NCBI GenBank assembly: GCA_001632435.1
Contig: KV423958.1
Coordinates: 62,001 to 126,000, forward strand
Source of the DNA: Calocera cornea HHB12733
Taxonomy: Eukaryota > Basidiomycota > Dacrymycetes > Dacrymycetales > Dacrymycetaceae
Reading direction: 5' to 3'
DNA length: 64,000 bases
A program made the translations under genes and the position numbers. The notes beneath the pieces were generated by a model that was not told where the DNA came from, did not search any database, and saw nothing but the letters and a program-made list of their open reading frames with translations. The stretch's first letter is position 1; every line of letters starts with the position of its first letter. Below, one piece after another: positions 33,535 to 45,315 of the stretch.

Positions 33535-35485
33535 ATGTTCTCGAAAGAGAAGGTCGCCTACTGGGCAAAACGGCTTGAAGTGTGCGTGTAACAGATCTCC
33601 AAATTCATCAATCTGGTGCTCATATGAGGTCTGCCAGGCCCGCTGATGAAGACGCGCGATACAAGACCGACATCTGGTGCAACCGCGACCTGATTCCGAT
33701 CCCGAAGGAACGACGTACCTGGGGTATCTGGGGTTACTGTGGATACTGGACCGTCTCCGGTTCCTGCGTTTCCGCATGGACGATCGGCAGCACGATGCTT
33801 TCCTATGGGCTCAATGCGCAGCAGGCGATGGCTTGCGTTGCGGTTGGCGGCGTTATCACCGGCCTGCTCGCCATTGGGTGTGGATGGATGGGCGAAGTTC
33901 ATCATATTGGCTTTACAGTCTCGTCGCGATTCTCGTATGGCATGCGCGGTGCTTATATTCCGGTTATCATTCGATGTGAGTCATCCCTCGACATGTGAAA
34001 GTTGTTGGAAACTCACAAGGGTTCTAGCCTTCACCGCTTGCATGTGGGCCGGTCTCCAGCTCTTCTGGTGCGGGCAATCGATCAAGGCTCTGATCGGTGC
34101 CATCATCCCCGGCTTCGAAGACGGGGCTCTGCAGAATTTGTTTTCTGAAACATCTCAGCTTGCCAAGAATGACTTTATCGGCTTCGTCATTGCTTTGATC
34201 GCTTTCGGTTTCCTCATCTTAGGTAAGCTTTTCACTTTCAAGGAGACTGTCAGTCTGATGACGTGGCACAGTACCACCCGAGAAGATGCAGAAGCCGTTT
34301 ATCGCTTCATTCACGACGTTTGTCGGTACAATGTTCGGTATGCTCATCTGGGCTGTCCACACCAATCACGGCTCCGCCGGCCCTCTGTTCAAGTCCGCCG
34401 CCACCACGGACCAAGTTGGATGGGGAATTATGTACGGGATTACCGCTATGATTGGCTCTTGGGGCGCAGGGTGCTTGGGCCAGAGCGACTGGACCAGGTA
34501 TGCCAACCGGTGAGATCGTCTTCCTCGGTTGCCGGTGTTGTGGGGCTGAATGGTATTATAGACGCGGTGCACCGACGCTCTCTCAGCTCATCTTCGCACC
34601 GATCTTTATCACCGTCACCGCTCTCATTGGTGTCGTTGTGACGTCCTGTACGGTCGAGATTTTGGACCTGGAGACGATCATATGGAACCCCATCGATTTG
34701 CTTCCGGTTATTCAACAATACTACGGAAACTCCTCTGGCGCTCGCGCAGCCGTTTTCTTCGCCTCCATCGGCCTTGTACTGTCCCAGCTAGCCATTACAG
34801 TGGTGCTGAACTCGGTATCATGCGGTATGGATATGGCTGGTCTTGCTCCTAGGTGGATCAATATTCGCCGCGGTGGTTACATCATGATCGTCGTCGGTGT
34901 ACTATCTCAGCCTTGGACTCTCGTGGCCACTGCTCAACGTTTCCTTACCGTTCTCTCTGGCTTTGGTATATTTATGGCACCTTTCACGGGTAATTAAAGG
35001 CGCAATGGAGATGCCAAATTCAGAAAACTGATGATTGTTTTGCAGGGGTCATGTTGGCCGATTACCTGGTTGTCCGGAAGCGCAAGTTGAAGCTGAACGA
35101 TCTGTACGTCGGGGACTCCAGTTCGATATACTGGTATAGCAACGGCTTTAATTGGCGTGGGTTTGTTGCATTCGGTCTTGGTACGGTGTGGCTTTTCCCG
35201 GGCCTCATTGCCACCGGAGGGGGATACAATATCCCGATCGGCTGGCTCCGACTTTTCAACCTCACCTTTATCCTCGGCACCGTCTTCTCGTTCGTTGCCT
35301 TCCTGATTATCAACTACGTCTCACCACCCCCCGGCCTTGGCGAGGAAGGACCATTCTACCTCGATGGGGATGACGACTATGCAACGAAGCGCGACCTGAA
35401 AGCTGATTCGAGAGACGAGGAATCTGCCACGGATGAGAAGCTGGCGGAGACTGATGTGACCGAGGTGCCGGTTCTGAGGGATTGA
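33535..35485 (+). CDS. NCS1-family nucleobase/allantoin-type permease
   Basis: Plasma-membrane symporter of the nucleobase-cation-symport-1 (Fur/Dal) family. The start MFSKEKVAYWAKRLEV splices to SARPADEDARYKTDIWCNRD. Family marks are PIPKERRTWGIWGYCGYW before TM1, HHIGFTVSSRFSYGMRG (TM3 region), WAGLQLFWCGQSIKALIGAI, the TM6 and TM7 hydrophobic stretches, GQSDWTRYANR, IFAPIFITVTALIGVVVTSC, NSVSCGMDMAGL and MLADYLVVRKRKL. About 12 hydrophobic segments and an acidic, hydrophilic cytosolic C-terminus (RDEESATDEKLAETDVTEVP) fit the family. Five introns were resolved in frame. The TM1 segment reads YWTVSGSCVSAWTIG, different from the classical uracil permeases, so substrate is not assigned. Thymine or uracil are candidates from its neighbour. 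Confidence 0.88.
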
Positions 35486-37855
35486 ATATGCAGATGTTTG
35501 ACGCAAAGATCTGATTTTATTGGTTTTTATGATTCATAGACGGACCGCGGTGCCTGTGACGGCCTGAAATGTTAGACCAGTTTAGCCAACAATGGCCACG
35601 GTGGAGCTCTTCAGTACATGCTAGCGAAAATGCCTCTACTTCACACGGAAGTACTGGGGGCCAAAATACCTCTGCTCACTGTTCAGCCGCTGCCGGCCAA
35701 ATTGTCTCAATGTCAACCTCCACCGTGTGTAATGTGCCGCGGCCAACATCAGCATCACTGGTCACAGGGCGGAACCAGAAGCAACTTTCCGCGGCGAATG
35801 CGGAAGATTTCTACAACGTTACTTTTTCGCTGATAAGCGCGATCTGAGCGCAGATAAGTGCATGGCAATGATATGCAGTGTCATAGAACATAGTCCTTCA
35901 AACTGGCCCGTTTATGTCGCATGTTTTTCTAGTGAGCCGGAAATTGTTCATACAAGCATAGTTGGGTAACCTAAGTTGGACTCTGTTGGGCATTTTGTGA
36001 CCGAAACCAAGCCGGAATTTCTGTTGAACCATTTGTAATCTTTTGAAGGGGTTCAATCCGGGTCTGATTGGAGTAGCGTGTGACGGATTTCACCAAAACC
36101 TGCTCCAGCCCTACGGTGCCGGATGGGGATGAACTTAAAGGGGTCGACTCTGAACCTACATCTTTATCGTCGAATTATGGCTGCTGCCATAATGAAATTA
36201 CACTAGGTGTTGCCGACGACACTCCGCATCTAGACCAGATGTCACAAAGTACGTACGTATGACGCGTACTCCTTTTAAACACGCAGTCACACGGGAGTCC
36301 TCCTGAGCACCGCGGAAACAGGCATGTACAGGCAGATGATGCACCTACCTTATAAGAAAGGACTCTGCCGGAGAGGAGGCCGCAGTGGAGGCACCCAGAC
36401 TGTCACCGGCGCGAGCATCACGCTGTCGTGTTCGCAACTCTTTCCAGTTGCGCTGCCGGCGGGGGACTCGTTTAGCTGCAATCGGCTGAAGATATGTTGA
36501 GCAGCCTGGGCAAGCTGGATGCGTGGCATGACTCGCGCTTTCTAGAAGCTGTCCTGGTGCCTCCAGAGCAGAGGCTCGGCGGGGTGGAGGCAGCGTTGCG
36601 GCAACGACCGCGCTTCGCAGCTGCTGCCTGGCGCCCGCGCTGTCGGCATCCCCTGCCGGCTGCGCGCCAGACGTCCCGGGAATGCATGGTCGCGAGCGTG
36701 CATGATCCGTGGGGATCATCGTTGTGGAGCATCGATATACCCAGAGCGGAAGGCTGGTGCCGCAAGAGCTGGAAGGCGATAGCGGCCTAGTGCGGTGCAG
36801 CTTGGGCCGCAAACTCGGGCAGGCAATCAGATAGTCTCGTCGAAGTCATGGTAGGCAAAGTCAGATGAGCAATCAGAACCGGCAAGGAACCCTTGTTCCG
36901 ATAGTCGCCGTAGTTCAATGCTTGTAGCCAATTTGAATGCCGCGGCATGAGGAGCTGTGCCCCGAACGCGCGGGAAGATGAGGGCGACCAGCAGGCAGCC
37001 GCAGGCGATGAGCCTGCCGCACTGGCCGGCAGAAGGATGGCGCAAAAAAGACACCTGTTTGGTAATCGCACGACCGGATGAAGGTAGGAAGCGTTGGCAG
37101 GGGAAGCAGAAGCAGGCCACAACTCGCGAATCGTCGCGTCGTTTCCCCCGGCCTCGCGCTGTGACGCGAGCCGAGACAGGAACAGGGTTTTGTGCAGTCC
37201 CGCGAGGCGCGCACCAAGCTTTTTTCGATCGCCTGCGTTGAACAAAGCGATCCTTTCGGGGACTGGAGGGAAAGCCAAGCCAGATCTGTGGCACCCAACG
37301 CGCTCGCTGTGGCAGCCACACCATCGCCTGATGCGGTTGATGAGCGCGTTTGTATGCGGTGGCGATGCTTGCCGATGGGCGTTGTCGCCGCGGCGCTGGC
37401 AGGAAGCACGGGGATGTCCGAAGGGCCGCGGGGGTAAGGACGCGTCTGGGGCAGGTGAAGAACGAACGAGCGGTGTTCGACGGGGGGGACACTCTGCACT
37501 CGGCGCTGGAACGCGCAAGAAATGCAGGCTGCAGCGCTGCGGGTGCGCCCCAGGCGGGCAGCACGCACCGGCTGTCGGCTGCCGGCACTCCCCACCGGGC
37601 GATGAGGTGCGAAAGACGTACGTGTGCTGCGAGCCTAGGCATACCTCATCCCCCTTGCCACGCCTGACTCCCTCCTGCAACACAGGCTCGTCTCCCCCTT
37701 ATCTGACGCATTGGCTCGGTCGCGGTCAAGCTTTCGTCTACTCAGAGCTTGACTGTCAAACAGTCCCCGCCGCGCCCCAATCCCCCTCATACATAACCCA
37801 CGGCCCAGGGCCCACGACCTGACGACCTCACGCGACCCTGCATCGAATTTCAGTC
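35486..37855. other. Long region without a supported gene
   Basis: 2.37 kb between the permease and sulfiredoxin. The first 900 bp are AT-rich and include the permease 3' UTR. From about 36.35 kb GC content rises, and several long frames are open at once (minus 36787-37683, 36827-37642 and 36915-37595; plus 37094-37822). Their products show no family motif, no consistent codon pattern and compete with each other, so none is annotated. The final few hundred bases must contain the sulfiredoxin promoter. Confidence 0.5.
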
Positions 37856-38808
37856 ATGTCGACCCGCGTAAGCATGCGCAGCTCGTCCCGCTCCAGTAGC
37901 AGGGGGCACGGCGTGCGCCCCTCCTCCTCCCCGATGGGCCGCGTCCCGCTCCCGAACGCCGCTGTGTTCGTGAACGGCAAGGGGCGGGTGCACATGGGTG
38001 TGTCGTCCTCCAACTGCCATTGTCTTGGCGAGGCGTGCTGACTCACAGTTCTTGCCAGTGCCGCTAAGCATCATCAACCGCCCCATCATGCCAGAGATCG
38101 ACGAGGAGAAGGTGGCGACATTCATGGAGGATATGGAGGTGCGTCTCCCTTCTTCTCCCATTCGTCCCATTCCCCCACTCCGGCCCCTGACTCGCCTGCG
38201 CGTTCCTGCCCCGATCTCCGCCTCCGTTCGGTTGTCGTTCGTTGCCGCTAGTGGCTGACCCGAGCACACAGGCAGGGGACGACTTCCCGCCCATAGAAGT
38301 CCTCCGCGTCGTCCTCCCCGCAGCCGAGGGCGAGCACTGCGAGCGGCGGTACTATTTCTCCTTCGGCGGGTGTCACCGGTGAGTCAAGTCACTCCCTGCG
38401 GCCCCTGCGCCTCGGAGATCTTTTGTCCCTTTCGCCGAGGCGGGCATGTCCGGTGTGTTGTTTGGTTTGGCATGACACAAAGGCGCGCGGCGGCGGCGGC
38501 GTAGGCGTGGCTGCATTGTCTGTGCCTGAAAAAGTGCCACAAAGGACCTTCTGCCGGTCAGATCGGCTATCGGCCGCCGTCCCCCGGCCCAGCCCGGCAG
38601 CCACGGCGCCTCATCATCCCATTCCCTCCCGTCCCCTGCGCCCCTGCGCCATGCCCTCCCGTCGGAGCCACGAGCGTGCGCTGACCGCGTTGTGTTTTAC
38701 AGGTACGAAGCACACCGACGCCTGGGGCGGCCGACGATCAAGTGCAAGATCATCGATGTGCAGGGGCACATCATCCGGCAGCACTTGGGCGCGAGCTGTC
38801 CCTTCTGA
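37856..38808 (+). CDS. SRX1: Sulfiredoxin
   Basis: ATP-dependent reductase of the Cys-sulfinic acid in overoxidised 2-Cys peroxiredoxins. Four exons (three introns, with the second and third of about 140 and 320 nt, unusually long here) splice to about 144 residues. The fold is recognisable from PLSIINRPIMPEIDEEKV, DDFPPIEVLRVV and the catalytic FSFGGCHRYEAHRRL (Cys in FGGCHR, with the ATP-binding His/Arg). The ending KCKIIDVQGHIIRQHLG matches the family's last strand and helix. The N-terminal 40 residues are Ser/Arg-rich (RVSMRSSSRSSSRGHG), an extension not needed for catalysis, possibly a targeting or phospho-regulated segment. Expected regulation by oxidative stress is family knowledge; no response element was identified. 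Confidence 0.9.
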
Positions 38809-39944
38809 CGCTTCTCCCGAGTCCCACTCCACTGCAAGCGGGGGAGGGGGGTGCTGGCTGGCGAGGGGAAGGAGGAGAAGCGAAGGCTGGAGTTGGCTGG
38901 CCGTTGGCGTCGGTCCCACCGTCGGTGTTGGTCTTGGATATGTATGGCGGCCGGAAGCGAGCGCGGGCGCCTATGTATGGGCTCCCTGCCGGCGCCCGGG
39001 AGGCGCGTGCCGGGGAGTTGGGTTGGGTTCGGCGTCGGCAAGCCTGCGTGCGCTTTGGTGATGGCGGACGCCATCGGCCCACCAGTTTACCCGGCCATCT
39101 ACCACCACCAGCTTTAGCCTTCAGCCTGCAGTCCGACCCTTTGTCTTCGCCTAGCTGGAACGGGGCGGCGAGAGCGAGAGCGCTCGGCTGTGACCGCGGG
39201 AGCGAATGCCGTATCGGGCGTTGGGGGAGGGCGAGGGAAGGGCGAGTACAGTCATTAAATAACCTTTCATTTGTGTTGTTTGTTTTCTGTTGTTTTTCTC
39301 ACGTTCACGAGAGTTGGTTTATATATTTGTAGGAACTTCCCAGCAGCATCCATACCATCCATCCATACTCGCTATCACACTACCAATCAATGAATGAATG
39401 AATCAGACAGGTTTCGCATTCCCGCATTCGTGCATTCGCGCACGAAGGCATTGATATCAATTGCTGCATTGCGAGGCGAGCCGAGACGGCTTGGGCGAGA
39501 GGAGATGACATGGCCCCGTTGGCTTCGGGAGAAGGCGCATGGACGAGGCGTGGAGCGCCGGTGCTTCTCGGCCAATCGCGTGCCTGCCTTGCCCCGGGAA
39601 CCGGGCAGGCTGTGACAGGGCGGACAAACGCCCGATATGGCGCGCGGCACCGATGCGCCGATGCAGGGTGATGCTGGGCGGGCTGTGATCGAGCATGCGT
39701 GCCCGCATTCGTGGAAGCCGTCTCTTGGAACGGGAAGCGCGGGAAGGGGGAAGGGGGAAGGACCCCGGGCTGAGGGTTAAGGGTAGGTGGGAGGGGAGCG
39801 GGAGTATCCGGCGGTGCCAGCCGCCCTATGGACATGAACCAGCGACACTCCAGGGGGCCGGTGGGCCCCTAAACCGCGTCCGATGGGAGTTGAGGGACTG
39901 AGGGACGGAGCGCGCGGTGACGGTGAGCGTACGTAGGGGACGGA
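38809..39944. other. Intergenic: sulfiredoxin 3' flank up to the Helitron edge
   Basis: 1.1 kb. A T-rich segment at 39255-39330 is a plausible 3' UTR end. A short (AATG)n tract lies near 39388-39404, and G-rich/GGGGAA repeats near 39742-39765. No coding evidence: the open frames are short and unrecognised. Confidence 0.5.
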
Positions 39945-40025
39945 CTAGGGTAACCCGGCTCGCTTCGCTCATCGTTTTTAATTGAAAGGAGGCATTTTTT
40001 TGGGTTATTTACATTGAAAACGGTA

Positions 40026-43000
40026 TCACAGAACTGTAAGGACTTCAGGATATACAACATTTGGGGTAGAAATATGTATGGGTCTATCAGTAGGCTGTGG
40101 TGGTAAAAGGACTTTGACTGCCCGTGCAGTTGTGCAGCGTGAAAGTGCAACATACAATTGGCCATGTGAGAAAACTGGCATGCGCAGGTCAAGACCAACA
40201 TTCTTCACCGATTGTCCCTGGGACTTGTTGATTGTCATTGCAAAGGCAAGCCGGACCGGGAACTGCTGACGCTTCATTGTAAAAGGTAAATCATCTTCAG
40301 ACGGTATGAGTGTAATGCGGGGTATGAATGTTGTGGTTCCATTGTGCTCTCCACCCAGCAAGCGTACTTCCAGGACATGCCGTGTTGCTTGAATCAGACG
40401 CATGCGTGTGCCATTACACAAACCTTGTGCTGGTGCAAGATTGCGCATGAGTATGAGTGTACATCCTATCTTGAGGTGTAGCTTGCTAAGTGGCAGGCCA
40501 GGTACTTTGAGTGAGTTGAGGTATTCAACTGGAATATCCATAGGCCCATCTGCACTGGGCTCCTCAACCACAGAGTCTGCTGATAGGAATATCTTGCGCT
40601 CTCCTGGCAAGAGTGAGAGGACTTCTGCATTGAGATCATCCACGTCTGTGTTGCGGCCCGCCAAGATAGTGCGGTTCAGGAAGTAGTCATCTCCTGCTTG
40701 ATTTGCAAGTGCTGGATTCTTGATGTCTCGATAGATGACTGAGATGAGATCTTCAACCTTCTCACCACACTTCATGCCATCCCAGAGTGGGATGGTTCCA
40801 TCTCCTCGAGTTGCTCTTCCACTCCCAACTTCAAGAAGCCAGGCTGCAAAAGTGACACTTTGTGGGTCAGCAGCATTGAGACGCATGTTGCGTGTGAGGC
40901 GTAGGACTTGAATATCTCTCCAGAGATAAGATCGTTGCATGCAGGCACCCACAATATCTTCACGTTCTCCATGAGGCACCACTGGCAGAGTCTGCTGCCA
41001 GTCACCTCCAAACACCACTGTGATTCCACCAAAGGTCTTGTTGGGTAGACTGCGTAGGTCTCGCAAGGTGCGATCAACAGCTTCAATGCAGTGTCTATGT
41101 TGTGCAGTGGCCTCATCCCAGATTATCAAAGATGCCTGGCAAAGCATGTCGGCCAAGAGACTATTCTTGGAGATAGTGCAGGTGGAAGAGTCGTGACATG
41201 GAATGGGAATCTTGAATGTTGAGTGTGCAGTCCTGCCACCTGGGAGAAGCAATGCAGCAATTCCAGAGGATGCAACACAAAGAACAATTTTGCCTTGTGC
41301 TCGTAGCTCTGCGCACACTGCCTTGTAAACAAATGTCTTGCCAGTGCCACCCGGTCCTTGAAGCCAGAACAAACCACCATGGTTGGCATGTTGGATAATA
41401 GCATTGAAGGCTGCTTGTTGCTCATCATTCATTTGATCCTTCATGCCTTCAGCTTCTTCTGCCAGCTCAAAGCGGTCATACTCCAGCTGCTCTGCAATAA
41501 AGCGGTTTTGATGCTCTGCAAGCAGTAGATCCCAATTGGTGCGGAAAGGTGGGAATTCACCATTGAACTTGTCATCAGCCAAGCTGGAACCTTGTGTGCG
41601 CAGGAGTTTGTCAATTAGATATAGACCATAGTCAAGTGCATCAGCTTGTGTGGAAGCTGGATTGCGCCGCCGGAGTTGGTGGAGGAGGTCATCACAGATG
41701 TGATCCTTAAAGCGGGTCCATAAAAGACCTGGTTCTGTTGGGTTGCAATGCTGGAGCATCATTACAAAGAGGAGTCGGAGCTGACTGCCTGTTTGCATGT
41801 TGCATGCTTCTTCTAAGCATCCAATCCATTCCTGGTCATCCTCAAGCAAGCCGAGAGCACTGCATGCTGCCTTGAAAGTTGGGTGTAGTACAGTGCGTAC
41901 AGTCTTCAGGTCCTCGAAAGATATGGGGCCAGCAACATGGGCCAGGAGTGTTCGCAGGTAGAAGCGCTCGCCAGCTGTAGGCTGTACAAAGTACATCCGT
42001 CCAATGGCATACTGTGCACGTCGTATGTCCCAGCAGCGATCAGTTGCCTTCCAAACATACCGTGCTGGGAATTCTTGGTAGGTGTGAATCCGCTGTGCAG
42101 GATCAAGGGAAGCATTCATTGCAAAAAACTCGGTGAGTTTTGTGCGTGCAGATGCACCTGCATCAACCACTTCTTGAATTTCATTATGGTCATTGAAGTA
42201 GACCATGTGTTCTCCAGGAAGATGGACTGGTAGGCGGTAGACAGATGGTTTCTCCTCATGCATGCGGAAGCGAAATAGCCGCCAGACAGCTTCCACTGGA
42301 CCAACATATCGTGCATCAAGGTAGGTCTTCACTTCATCATTGACCTCCAAAGTCACTCGGTCTTGCCCTTTGTAGACATACTTGTGGATATACTTGACTG
42401 CACCAACAGTGAAGCAGAACTCAGCATTACAATGTGCTCGAATCCGCTTGAGGAGGTTCCTGTGACAGAGTTAGCATAGTTTGGGTAGATGTTAAAGGAC
42501 ATACTTTGGGTATGGGACAACCCATCTATTATCCAGCTGAACTCCCTGCTTTTCAATGTAGCGTCCATTGTCTGGTCGGCGCAGCTGCACATAGGAGTCG
42601 GTATCCATGCGTGTCTCCAGGGAAAAAGCCTTTGGAAATCCTTTGCTGCATCTTCCATCCTTCATGCAGGGTGCTTGTGGAAATGCAACACCACAGGGGC
42701 CATGGACCATATGTGAGGTTACCAAGNNNNNNNNNNNNNNNNNNNNNNNNNNNNNNNNNNNNNNNNNNNNNNNNNNNNNNNNNNNNNNNNNNNNNNNNNN
42801 NNNNNNNNNNNNNNNNNNNNNNNNNNNNNNNNNNNNNNNNNNNNNNNNNNNNNNNNNNNNNNNNNNNNNNNNNNNNNNNNNNNNNNNNNNNNNNNNNNNN
42901 NNNNNNNNNNNNNNNNNNNNNNNNNNNNNNNNNNNNNNNNNNNNNNNNNNNNNNNNNNNNNNNNNNNNNNNNNNNNNNNNNNNNNNNNNNNNNNNNNNNN

Positions 43001-44999
43001 NNNNNNNNNNNGTTAAAGTCAGGAAGATATCAGGACGGCCAGCCCAGCGAACAATTGCCATGGAGTCCTGGTAGAGCTGATACATGTACCGTGTACTGGA
43101 AACAAAGGTGGCAGGTAGGATGATTCTTCTTCCAATATCAGTCAGGCTGCGATCATCATTGCGTGAAGCTGCATCCACCAAGCCATTATAAAGCTCAGCA
43201 CGGATAGTCTTCTGGTTGAGCTCAATCCAGTGCAAGCGGTCTTGCTCCACAGAAGCCCAGGCATCCACAATAAATTGCTGAAAGAGGCGACCACAGCGGA
43301 ATAGGTGGAGTACCCAGGGCAAGTCACGGAAGTGCAGGCGGTAGCGGTAGTACTCCATTTCTGTGACATACTGGGTTGAGCTTCTGCGTTGTTCTTGGTC
43401 ACCATCTTCCCCCTCTTCTTCCCTCTCTTCTGGCTCATTTTGATTGCCAGGGACAGCTTCTCCAACCTTTGGAATTTGGTAGTGCCAGCCATGCTCTCCA
43501 CTTGGGAAGATCAAGACATAGTGCAATGACATGTATGCCGGATCACCCGTGCTCATGATTGTAAGATGTCCCTCTGTGCGGTTATGTACCACAAAATCCC
43601 TGCGTTTATTTGAAAGGGTATTTGGGAGAACCACAGCAACTTCTTCTGCAGTTGGGAGGTTGTAGCGCCTTTGGTCTGTCTTTGGGTCAAAGTGCAGCCG
43701 TACTTCCACTACTTCATTTGGTTGTCCAGCCTCTTGATTTTGACGCTCTTGGTCTTGCAGTACTTGAAATGCATGCTGGTAGAGGTTGGCATAGGCATGT
43801 GTCTCCCGCAGCATCTCACCCAACTCCCAAAGAATTTGGGGCTTCAAGTTAGGATTCCGTCGCTCACGCTCGAGTTTGGCAACTTGGGGGTCCAAGAAAT
43901 AGAGCTGGTTGTAGGAAGGAGCTTTTCCTTCAGCTGGTCGGGCTGGACCATATCGGTGGTGCAGTGCGCCTTGGATGCGAAAAGAGTAGACCCCTCCACC
44001 CTCCACCCGGTCATCCTTCTTGGCTCCAAGAGAGACAAAAGAGAGTGCATGGTTGTATTGCTGAATATTCTCCCTGAAATGGCGTGCATCTGGATTTGCA
44101 GAGTTACGGTGGAGGAGCTGGGCCAGCACATGGGGCACTGCTTGAAAAGATGGAAGTTGTATCCGGCCCCGGGAACAGCACTTCATGAATTGTGGTCGGA
44201 GCTTGGATGAGTTGTACTCCCGCTCATTGATGAAGTGTATGGCATTGCAGAAAGTGCATTTGTGGGTCATTGGACCTAAGTCGATCTGTTTGTTGGAGTT
44301 CTGAGCTGCTACAGCTGCATGTTGCAGTACTTCTTCTGGATTCCATTGCCGTGGTATTTGTGAGGCATGGAGTGCTTGTTCGGCTTCTTCCTCCTGGTGC
44401 TGAGCTGTTTCTGCCTCCCCCCTTTGATGCTGATCTGCCCCTGGTTCTAGGACCTGCAAATTGGGTTGATTTTGATCATCCAGCTGGAGTTGTGCAAGTG
44501 CATTAATACCAAAGTCCTGCTGGGCTTCCAATGGCAGCCGTTGTCTCTGTGCAGCCTGGCGATTGTCATGCTGCCTTGCTGATCTCTGAGCAAGTCTTTC
44601 TGCATGTGACAGAGGTTGTGCAGGGGGATGGGCCCGGTTCTGTGCTCTTTGGGCTAACCTCTCTGCATGTGACATGGGTTGCACAATAGGACCATCCCCC
44701 AAAATTGCAGCTGCACGGGCGCGGAGATTGTCCAGGCGTTCCTGTGTTTGTGGTGCATGTTGCTCAATATTTGGAGGGATTTGGGGTGCAGCACTTCTCT
44801 GAGGATGAAAGATGGGTTGGGGTATTGGTGTGCGGTGTGCTGGTGGTTGAGCACGTCGTTCGCTGGGTGATGTCATTTGCTGCTCCCGTCGAGCTCGTTC
44901 TTCACTCCGTTGTGAGGAACGGGGTGTTGTGGGATCAGACCTGGGAATGTAAGCCATCAATCTTACAAAGAAACCATATCCGTACATGTTGTGGGACAA
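40026..44999 (-). CDS. Helitron RepHel transposase (Rep nickase + PIF1-like helicase), with assembly gap
   Basis: Two exons (44999-42505 and 42459-40026; 45-nt intron) encode about 1,642 residues including 95 unknown residues over the gap. N-terminus: Gln/Arg/Pro-rich with two repeats of SHAERLAQR, then a Cys motif (CTFCNAIHF..KCCSRG). Helitron-like N domain: SFRIQGALHHRYGP, LPATFVSSTRYMYQLYQDSM. After the gap come HGPCGVAFPQAPC and the Rep tyrosine motif AVKYIHKYVYKGQDR, just after the intron. Helicase: Walker A LQGPGGTGKTFVYK, Walker B SLIIWDEATAQHR, GGDWQQTLPVVP, LTRNMR, MTINKSQGQSVKN and LYVALSR. The HUH pair expected before the tyrosines falls in the gap. No stop interrupts the readable parts, suggesting a young copy. 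The start codon is uncertain (44999, or MAYIPRS a few codons on). Confidence 0.88.
42727..43011. other. Assembly gap (285 N)
   Basis: Run of 285 undetermined bases within the Rep domain of the Helitron. The flanking sequence reads in the same frame on both sides, and 285 is divisible by three. The true length is unknown. Confidence 0.98.
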
Positions 45000-45315
45000 T
45001 GTGATTATGATGCTGTGATTCTTGCAATGTGGGCACCTACTTTTTGTTCAGCAAAATTTTTGAGAAAATTGCTAACTCACAAATACTCCAAAAGGTCCAA
45101 AAAACAGTAATGAAATGGCTGCCAATTTTCTTTTTTTTGGTAGTGTGATATGTTTTCTCCACATCAACAACCACTGCTTAGGGTGGAAGCAAAATGAGGC
45201 AGTTTCCCTTTAATAACTGGGTGGAAAGTTGCAGTGACTGTAATCAAGGGGTTCACAAAATGCAACCCCAAAAGAAAAAGGGAAGAATTGCCCACCAATG
45301 AGGTTATACCATAGA

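Larger units (their letters stand above)
39945..45315 (-). mobile_element. Helitron (autonomous type, minus-strand orientation; ends approximate)
   Basis: Rolling-circle DNA transposon, identified by its RepHel gene and by a sharp change of base composition: AT-richer from about 39.96 kb to 45.3 kb inside GC-rich flanks. Read on the minus strand, a candidate 3' end is CTAG followed by T (39945-39948), at the left composition boundary. A candidate 5' end TCTATGG starts at 45315, at the right boundary. The base 5' of that TC is G rather than the expected A, and no convincing terminal hairpin is visible, so the ends are provisional. It sits between sulfiredoxin and the DM9 gene without breaking either. 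Confidence 0.8.

Noticed and set aside
36045..36070. tRNA B-box-like sequence (ggttcaatcc)
   Set aside because: No A-box at the right distance and no cloverleaf can be drawn from the surrounding sequence.
39949..39980. Terminal hairpin of the Helitron
   Set aside because: The gctcgcttcgctc motif near the left edge is a mirror-like repeat rather than a true inverted repeat; it does not make a stable stem.
40026..42356. Host PIF1 DNA helicase gene
   Set aside because: The helicase continues in frame, through a 45-nt intron, from a Helitron Rep domain with the KYxxKYxxKG motif, so it is the helicase half of a transposon protein.
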